64,000 nt of DNA from Lycorma delicatula (taxonomy: Eukaryota > Arthropoda > Insecta > Hemiptera > Fulgoridae), in assembly GCF_047948215.1 (NCBI RefSeq), contig NC_134463.1:59331701-59395700 (forward strand), read 5' to 3'. The notes under the pieces are model-generated. The model searched no databases. It saw only the letters and a list, made by a program, of their open reading frames with translations, and had not been told where the DNA came from. Positions 56,467 through 64,000 of this stretch are shown piece by piece. The first letter of the stretch is position 1, and every line of letters begins with the position of its first letter. The position numbers and the translations under genes are program-made.

Positions 56467-58839
56467 CACCTATCAATTCATTTAGCTCATCTGCCTAATT
56501 TAAATACTTGTAAAGAGTGTGTGATATAATACTAAAATAAATAAATAAAAATATGGGTTAAGATGTGACAGTACTATGCTTCAAATCAAAGTAAATTTTA
56601 GAAGAATTTTATTTAATTGAATTGTAAACTATTATGTTAATGGTATTTTTAGATCTATGGTACAATAAGTGGCACTGCCCCATCGTTTAATAATAATTAT
56701 TCCAATGTAATTCTGGATAAGATGAATTTTTATGTTATATTTCCACTAAAAATTTCTTGTGAAATGTTAATTTATATTAAAAAAAAAGTTTTGTTGCTGT
56801 AATCTTCTTTTAGATTTAGTTAAGTATATATCTTCTGAAGAAAATTACTGATGAAATTAAAACATGTAGTTGAGTTGCTTACTGTTTAAGTTTTTTAAAA
56901 GTTTTTTTTTAAAATGATTAATACTACTAACTACAGTAATTAGTTCTACAGATTACTGTAATGATTTAACAGTTTTCTGTTGGTTGGACTATTTTTAAAA
57001 AAAATATTTATTCTTACAAAATAATATCCATCCTTACTAAATTAGAAACATAAATAATATTTTCATATAACTCAACTCAATACTTAGATTTACAAGAAAG
57101 GGCTTTATTACACTTCCAGTATCATTTTTAATAAATTATCAAACCAGTTGAAAAACTTGTATTTTAATTTTTTTTTAAATACAATTAAAAGATTTTCTTT
57201 TAGGGAAAAAATATTACTCTTTCAACAAATTTTTAGATAGTACTTATAAAAAGTAGTAATGAAAAAATCCGTGATTTTCTGTTTCCCATTCAACATGTGC
57301 AGAAATAATTTTTAATGTATTTACTTTAACATTATTTCAGGTTCTTGTATTTAAATAATTAATATCTGCTTTAATTACATCTGTGTTTTTTCTTATAATT
57401 TCTTTTTATATTTATAATTTATCTTATAATGATGTGCTCATTATTATGTATTATGTACCAACAAAAATAAAAAAAATTATTTTCACGGTGGGCTAAAAAT
57501 CAGTTAATCTTTTTTGCAAATTTAAATTTTATAACGCTCTATTACAGTGAAAAATTTTGGTTTTGTAGCTGGAAGTAATAATCAGCTGATATAATTGCTA
57601 TTTAGTCTGTATTCATCTTACATTTATATTACTATAGAAAATATTGGTGTGTAAGTACACCGAATAAAGAATGAGTTTTTGGTGTTTGTAGAGAAGTAAT
57701 AAGGATAGTACCGCAGCTATCCATTATGAATTTCATGTGAGATTTCCCATTTCTCCATTAATGATTTCATGTGATTTTTCATTCTGAAAACCACCAGACA
57801 TAGTATTTCTTTCAAATCCAAATAACCTAGAAAGTTTCAAATTTCTAATTGAAGATGCAGTTCATATAATTGGAGGAAAGCTTTAAGTAATTTACTGGTT
57901 TAATGCCGATACAAATGTGTGTGGGTTGATAGATGAATGACGTACTGAAAACATGTATATTGAGCATGTAATAATAAAAAAAATATTTTTGAACAGTTTT
58001 CTTATTGGGATAAATGACTTTTAGACAACATGGTACAATATAAAATTAAAAAATTAATTATTAAACATTATTTTATATATACAAATTACATGTAGAACAT
58101 AAATAATATTTTAATGATTACATTGTTTTACTGTAATAAACACTATACAGTATATAATAGTTAAATATATACCAAAACAAAGTATAAATTATAAGATATT
58201 AATGTATAATATTATTTAATGATACTTTAATATTGTAATATTGTACATAGTAATCTATAAAATAAAACTAGACAATAGTTAGCCACTTTCAGCTCAGTTT
58301 CTAGTAGAGAACTAGTATGGAAAAAGATTTAAGAAAATCGTTCTTCAAAAATATATATCCATGGGTCCATGATTTAAAAAAAAAATGAAGTTAAATATTA
58401 ATATTAGTTGAAATAAGAAAAAAAAAAATCATTATTTTTTTGGAATATCTCTCTCTATTATCAAATTTTTCTTATTAAATTTGTAAACTTTGTTATGATG
58501 TGAATTTGTGTTAACAGTTTGATTGATTTATGAACTGGAAACTAATACATTTGGGATTCATTTATCTAAACTCAAATCAACTTTGCAGTGTCAGAGCAGA
58601 TAAACTGATTTCAATTCCCACTAGTATCCAACCACGTTTCTTTCATGCACCAATCACTTTATATCTATTTTCAGTATATTACATATATATATTTATATAT
58701 ATATCTGTACCTAATGTGTAATTTGATAAACTATAATACAATTATTACTTAATAAAAATATTTAACTTTATAAATATTTATAATTGAAACATTTCAAGAG
58801 ATTTATCTTTATATTTTATTCATTAATTAGCTCTTATTT
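56467..58839. other. CpG-poor non-coding stretch
   Basis: No gene or repeat recognised. Only about 10 CpGs in 2.3 kb by manual count. Confidence 0.5.
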
Positions 58840-58868
58840 TATATATATATATATATGTATGCATGTGT

Positions 58869-58942
<74 letters not shown>
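58840..58942. repeat. (TA)n(TG)n alternating tract, 103 bp
   Basis: Perfect purine-pyrimidine alternation: TATATA to 58,856, then TGTATGCATG, then long (TG)n with one TA step, ending at 58,942. Confidence 0.9.
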
Positions 58943-58943
<1 letters not shown>

Positions 58944-59929
58944 TGTAAAAAGATAGAGAATTAAAAAACAATTAAGGTATTTCAGTGGTTGAATTATGGC
59001 AGTTATTTGGTGAATGTCACCGAAGTATTACAATCTATAATTCTTCAGTGTTTCAGAGTAACACAAATGAATCGATACTAACTTAAGCCTTCTTGGGCAG
59101 GAAATTGTTAATTTGAGGCCAGACTATGTGTTATCACTAATAGCTCCTCAGTACTGCCTTAACCAACATTCTTTAGTTGTGTTCCAATTAGCAACACGTT
59201 TAGGTCTGGTGATCAATTAATGTAACTAAGTACAAGTACATCCATTACAAAAACAAGGGACATAGCTATCTATTGACTCTAAATCAAGAAAAATGTAATA
59301 AATGCATGGTATATATCCAGAAAATCTCTTATAGTTTAATTTAATGAGTTTTATTTGGTACGTTAATGGGAAAGACATAGGTGGTTGACCACCATATCCT
59401 TTACCATTGAATTGTTGATTTTTGCTAATTATGTCCCAAATTAAGTATACAATTTCAAGAGGTAGCTAATTTATATTTAATTTACACTATTATTAATTAT
59501 TTGCTCAATTATTGTATTCTTTAAGCAGTTATTAGTTTATCTTGAAAAAATTTTTAAAAGAATTGTATGGAAACATCCTCTCAAAAAACTTCTTTGAGAT
59601 AATTATGTTGTTCCTTCTTCAGTGGAATTACCAGTGAGTGTCTATACCATGGTAATTCCTCAGAAGGAGCTTAAATTAGATTTGAAAGGTCTTTTGGAAA
59701 GTCATTTTCCTCATAATTTGAAAATTAATCATTAATAATTTTTAATTGTTTTTTACATGGTTCAGTGAATTAAAATTAACATTTTTAAAACTTCATTCCA
59801 AATGAACTGAGATCAAGTTTTTAACAAATCTGAATAAAAATGGTAAAATTATTTAACTAATTCTAAATTACTATTATTATTCTGTGATGTACTATTGTTG
59901 GGCAAAGATATCTTTAAACATTTTCTATT
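58943..59929. other. CpG-poor non-coding stretch
   Basis: Less biased composition at 58,980-59,420, but no frame or motif supports a gene. Confidence 0.45.
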
Positions 59930-60540
59930 CTTATCCCTTTTTTGCTAAACTTGGCCAAATTTGCAGTAAATCTCTAAATATTATCTGTCTATCTTGTTTT
60001 TAAGTGATTTCTGTTTTTCCCCATTATACAGACTTCATTATGTTTTTGCTCTAGTTTTTTTCTGATTGACAAACAAGTTCAGTCCAGCTATATTTTTGTT
60101 TTTTCTTGTCCATACTCTTTTCTCTTCAGCATACTTCTTTCTATGGGTGTACACTTAATTTATTAGCTTGCCTTTATTAGTTAAAACTAAGTCTACAGTC
60201 TGTAAGTTAAGGTAGGCAAGATACCTAAAACGTTTTCTTCATTTCCAGTGGCAGATGTCTCCTTTAAAATACAGATCCAATGTCCAATATCTTTTCAAGC
60301 GGCTTTTATCCTTCACTGAGGTACCAAAAATACCTGAATGTATCTGCTTTCCTAAATACTTTTATTCATTTATACATTCTGCAGCATTATTGTTTAAATA
60401 TATTTTAATTTTTCAGTTCAATTATTATCATAGCCATTTTCTTTATTGTGTTTACTTTAAGACCTGTTTTGTGTCATTTTTCAGCCATATCTGCCATCAT
60501 TGTCTGCATTTTTGTAACACAACACAAACAGTGTAATTGT
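59930..60540 (-). pseudogene. LINE reverse transcriptase fragment (antisense), low certainty
   Basis: Minus-strand pieces resemble the region after the catalytic FADD in arthropod LINEs. MADMAEKTQ...GLKVN near 60,480 matches the helix with K(V/I)GLKIN; INEYKYLGKQIHSG near 60,350 (with a stop) matches YxYLGxxI; KSRLKRYWTLDLYFKGD near 60,280 matches the RRI...FW...L.FI.K block; LTNKGKLI lies near 60,185. Alignment is by eye and broken by many stops. The plus-strand open frame 60,255-60,536 is a by-product. Confidence 0.4.
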
Positions 60541-61404
60541 AATTTTTCTAATACAATAAAGTAATATCATTAGTTAATCTCAAGTTATTGGCAAACCTCA
60601 AGTTAGGTTTTTCAGCCTAAAACAAACTAAAATTATGTATTGTAAACATCTCTTAATCAGGTTTTACTTTTTTAGGTAAAAAGTAACAGGTGCTCTACAG
60701 CAATTTGTCTTGTTTAATGTAATCAAACTTAAAATATATAATATCCAAGTAAAATTAATTTGATAAATAAAGAAGATTGCTGAGAAATTATATTATTTAT
60801 GTTCAACAATAATTTATATAAATGGTGCTTTGTTTGCAATATTCTCATTTTATAAATTACCAAAAAATTACCCATAATATAGTAACAAAAATGGGTGTAA
60901 TTTCACTTTTACAGTATTATTTTAATGTATTCATTCTAAAGAAAATTTAGTATGATAGATTCAAGTGGTTAACTGAATTGCTTAATAAAATATAATGAAA
61001 CTTAGCTAAGAAATTTTATAATAAAATCTACCTCAGTTTAGAAAACGCAACAAAATCAATCTATTGGTTTAGGTACTACGTGGGAACGCCCACATGTTGA
61101 GACAAGACATTTAACTCCCTCTTTTTTGTCATTAGTTAGTAACAGCTGTTTTTAGTTTTCATCAATATCATTTGTCACACTCCCTAAAATTTCACCTACA
61201 CTCAATTTATTTTCTTATATTTACCTAAAATGTACTGTTTCGGGTACCTAATGCTAAAAAGTGGAGATTATTAAAGATAATTAAAGATATTGTGTCACGT
61301 ATTTTAATCTAATTTTATCATAAATTTAAAAATTGTAGGTAAAGTATTTACTGAGAAAGTATTTGCAGAATATGTAGGTTTTATTTTGGTGGATGGGTGC
61401 TGTA
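60541..61404. other. CpG-poor non-coding stretch
   Basis: No gene. A small hairpin, CGTGGGAACGCCCACATG, lies near 61,079. Confidence 0.45.
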
Positions 61405-62110
61405 GATGACCAGTTCAATTTCAGAAAGAACATAGATACAAGGGAAGTGATTCTGTCCTTGATACTAATCTTAGAACGCAGGGTTAAGAGGAATAATAAT
61501 GCCACTTACATGGTATTCATAGGTCTAGAGAAAGCATTTAATAAGATTAAATAGAAGAAAGTGTTAAAAATTTTATAGAAAATTGAATTGAAGTATAGGT
61601 AAAGAAGATTTTTATACATTCTGTACAAGAATCAAGAGTATTTAAAAAAATATTAAATAAAGAAAAACACACTCTGATTCAGATAGTAATGAGAAAGGAT
61701 ATTACTGCTCCCAAACCTTTTCAACTCTTATCTAAACAAAAAGGAATGCAGAAGGAATATTAACAACAATTCTGAGTAGAAAAATTGTACATGGAAAAAA
61801 ATTAAAATGTTTCACTGATGATGTTCTTTAAGCAGAAAGTGGATAAGAGTTAAAAGGAAGAGAAAAACATGGATTTATTCCTAGGAGAGATCAGTATAAA
61901 ATAAATAACTGTAAAACAAAGGTAATGAAATGAGACACAAAAGGGGATAATGAGAATTAAATATTAACATAGGGGAACAAAATATACCACAATTGATAGA
62001 AGTTTACTACTTAGATAACAATATTACAAAGGATGGATGAAATAATGCAGACGTCAAAAGCAAATTGGAACAAGCAAGGGGAAATTTTCATTCAGAAAAC
62101 TTTGAGCCAC
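61405..62110 (+). pseudogene. LINE reverse transcriptase relic
   Basis: QFNFRKNIDTREVILSLILI, then LERRVKRNN (from 61,411) matches the QxGFRKNRGTREAI fingers region. VFIGLEKAFNKIK near 61,515-61,553 is motif A (FIDLEKAFD), with the first catalytic Asp replaced by Gly. FTDD at 61,811-61,822 is motif C (FADD) with both aspartates kept. INNCKTKVM near 61,905, IYYLDNNITKDG-like (VYYLDNNITKDG) near 62,010 and DVKSKLEQARGNFHSENF to 62,105 follow in order. Several stops lie between the motifs and the block between motifs A and C is scrambled. It is the same broad family as the 3' end at 32.2 kb. Confidence 0.8.
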
Positions 62111-64000
62111 AAATTTTTTCCTTAGGCATATATATGTGTGTGTGCATGTATAAGGAAATTACATTAAGTGAATGGTATTTTCATACTCCTCATACCTTAA
62201 AACGTTAAGAAAATTCACTTTTACCCCCAATCACACCATGTGACCAAAAGTAATATTATACTTTTCTTTAAACTAACTTCTTTACTAACTTTGAAAAGTT
62301 AGTAAAAAAAGTTTACTAATGTCAAATATAAATCTAATTAGGAAGTGTATTTTTAAAAAATATCTGTACAGTATATAACATGAATAAATAATTTTTTTAT
62401 GTGTATGTATACATACAAGTATGTAATACATAATATATTACATAGAACACACCAGGAAAGGGATTGATGCACTTTGTCACAGTTTAAAAAAAAGGAAATG
62501 ACTGGGTAATTGCCCAGAAATTGACATGGTAAAACCTCGATTGGAGGAGCATCATAAAATACATAATTAATTACAAAATAAAAATATATATTAACTAAAA
62601 AGTCTATGTAATTGAAGACTTTAACTAATTAATTATTTAAATTATAAACACTGAAATAATATTATGATACTAAATATAAAAAATTCTGCCACCACAAAAT
62701 AAATCACAATTCAAAAGAAGTTAATGAAAATTTTTTGAACACATATTGAATGGAAATACAGAAAATTCAGGATTTTTTATTATTTTAAATAAATTGAGAA
62801 AATTTTTTTTAAATGGTTTGATATTTTAATAAAAACGGCATTGGAAACATAATAAGGTTTTTTTTCATAGACCAAAGTATCATGATTAATTAGACAAAAC
62901 ATTTCTGTTCTTTGGTTTGATATAGGTGGATATTGTTATTTTTTAAGGATAAGTGACTATTATTTTTTGTAAGAATTGCAATATTCATAAATATATATTC
63001 TCTACAATAATGAAACGTGGGTAATAGGAAAATCATAAAAGAAAATGAAATTTATAATAAAAATGTGAATAATCTAAAGTAGAATATAGACTAGTGAAAT
63101 TTGATATGGGAAAATGTTAAAAAATAGGTTAATTTTATTTTACTAGCCAGCCAAAAAACATTTTCTTTTATTTTTTCTTAGTATTATATACGACAGATCT
63201 GTAAATTCTAATCGTGATTGAGGCTGAAAGTTTTTTTATCCTGTTGACCTAAATAAAATGTGATCTATGTTTATGGTTGCGATACATAACGCTGGAATTG
63301 GATTTTGGATATATAGGCCATGTTGATTTGCTTGTGCTTATATGCCAACAAGTTGGAGCTAGGTTTTATTGTGACTATTTCAAAAGCCAAAAAAAGATGA
63401 AAAATATAGTAAAATGTACGTAATTCGTATTTCATTTGTAATAATTAGATTATCCTATTTTCTGAATAACTCTTATGAAATAATGTTGAGTTACTGATTT
63501 CTTTATTTTTTTATTTCTTTATTTTTTTTTTATTAACTATTATTGTTTTTTGTATAAAATTTGTGAGAGAGGGTGAATTATTAAAATTTTATCATTTGTC
63601 CAATTAAATAATTTGAACTTCCCTTAAAATATTTGAACCTCTTAATTAATATCTTTTTTTGTATTTCACATATTTACCATATCTGGTTCTTAGTGTAAAT
63701 ATAACCATTCTTAATGTAATAAATACTTATATCAATTACTTATATAAATACTAATATTACTTACTGTGAATTATAACTTCAGTTTTAATTGTGATCTCTT
63801 TTGCTATTATTGTTTATGTAGAACACCAATCCATTTTGTTGGATTGTGAAAAGTAATTAGGTTTATCTTATATACACCTCTGTCATCAGTTTGAGATTTT
63901 ATATAGCCACCTGTTTTGTTTTGTTTATTTTCTATAATTAAAGAAATAAATATTTTATTCTGATCAGTAATAATAAGTATACTAATCACATCATGAATAT
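62111..64000. other. CpG-poor non-coding stretch
   Basis: AT-rich and CpG-scarce up to the end of the window. No gene or repeat recognised. Confidence 0.45.

Noticed and set aside
60255..60536. 93-residue plus-strand open frame
   Set aside because: Phe/Cys/His-rich without motif; the minus strand shows LINE-like blocks.
1..64000. CRISPR arrays, operons, ribosome binding sites, rRNA
   Set aside because: No spaced identical repeats or bacterial gene organisation; the window is eukaryotic.
1..64000. Endogenous viral element
   Set aside because: No polymerase, capsid or glycoprotein similarity noticed; all reverse transcriptase traces fit non-LTR retrotransposons.

Overview
The window is AT-rich (about 70-73% by eye), non-coding arthropod-type nuclear DNA with no host gene I can identify. 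The organism is most likely an insect with a large, transposon-loaded genome. The reasons are several decayed mariner and Tc1/mariner transposases, hAT relics, 5'-truncated non-LTR retrotransposons, tRNA-derived SINEs and many microsatellites. The repeat mix reminds me of large-genome Hemiptera, but that is an impression and not a result. Every readable protein trace is a transposase or reverse transcriptase broken by stops and frameshifts.

Layout. 0-11 kb: SINE pieces, a transposase scrap (1.66-1.81 kb), a complete but dead mariner with 24-bp terminal inverted repeats (4.13-5.24 kb), the first copy of a ~700-bp repeat (family A) and a 471-bp foldback element with an exact 8-bp target-site duplication (7.70-8.17 kb). 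11-21 kb: a dead hAT transposase (12.1-14.0 kb), a ~1.1-kb long-inverted-repeat element (family B), a non-autonomous hAT-like element (17.03-17.93 kb), a mariner inserted at a TA inside a SINE (18.08-19.50 kb) and a second mariner scrap. 21-30 kb: two CpG-rich islands (21.3-21.7 and 24.0-25.0 kb) with no identified content, several SINEs and a long Z-DNA-prone tract. 30-45 kb: two inverted copies of an unclassified ~780-bp repeat with hairpin ends (family E), a LINE 3' end, A copies 2 and 3, a GC-richer LINE-like stretch with a 15-G run, and an antisense Tc1/mariner relic. 46-54 kb: a truncated LINE inserted in a family B element, a tandem pair of AT-rich units carrying two different insertions, and two more transposase relics. 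54-64 kb: few repeats, two LINE relics and markedly low CpG.

The genes do not form a pathway. What the window records is a history of nested insertions: mariner into SINE, LINE into inverted-repeat element, and R1-like 3' end and Tc1/mariner into a tandem repeat. The two observations least explained by the transposons are the abrupt fall in CpG density near 54.1 kb, which may mark a germline-methylated transcription unit, and the CpG-rich island at 24.0-25.0 kb, which may be a promoter and first exon or an unrecognised element. Family names A, B, C, D, E and G are labels used only here.
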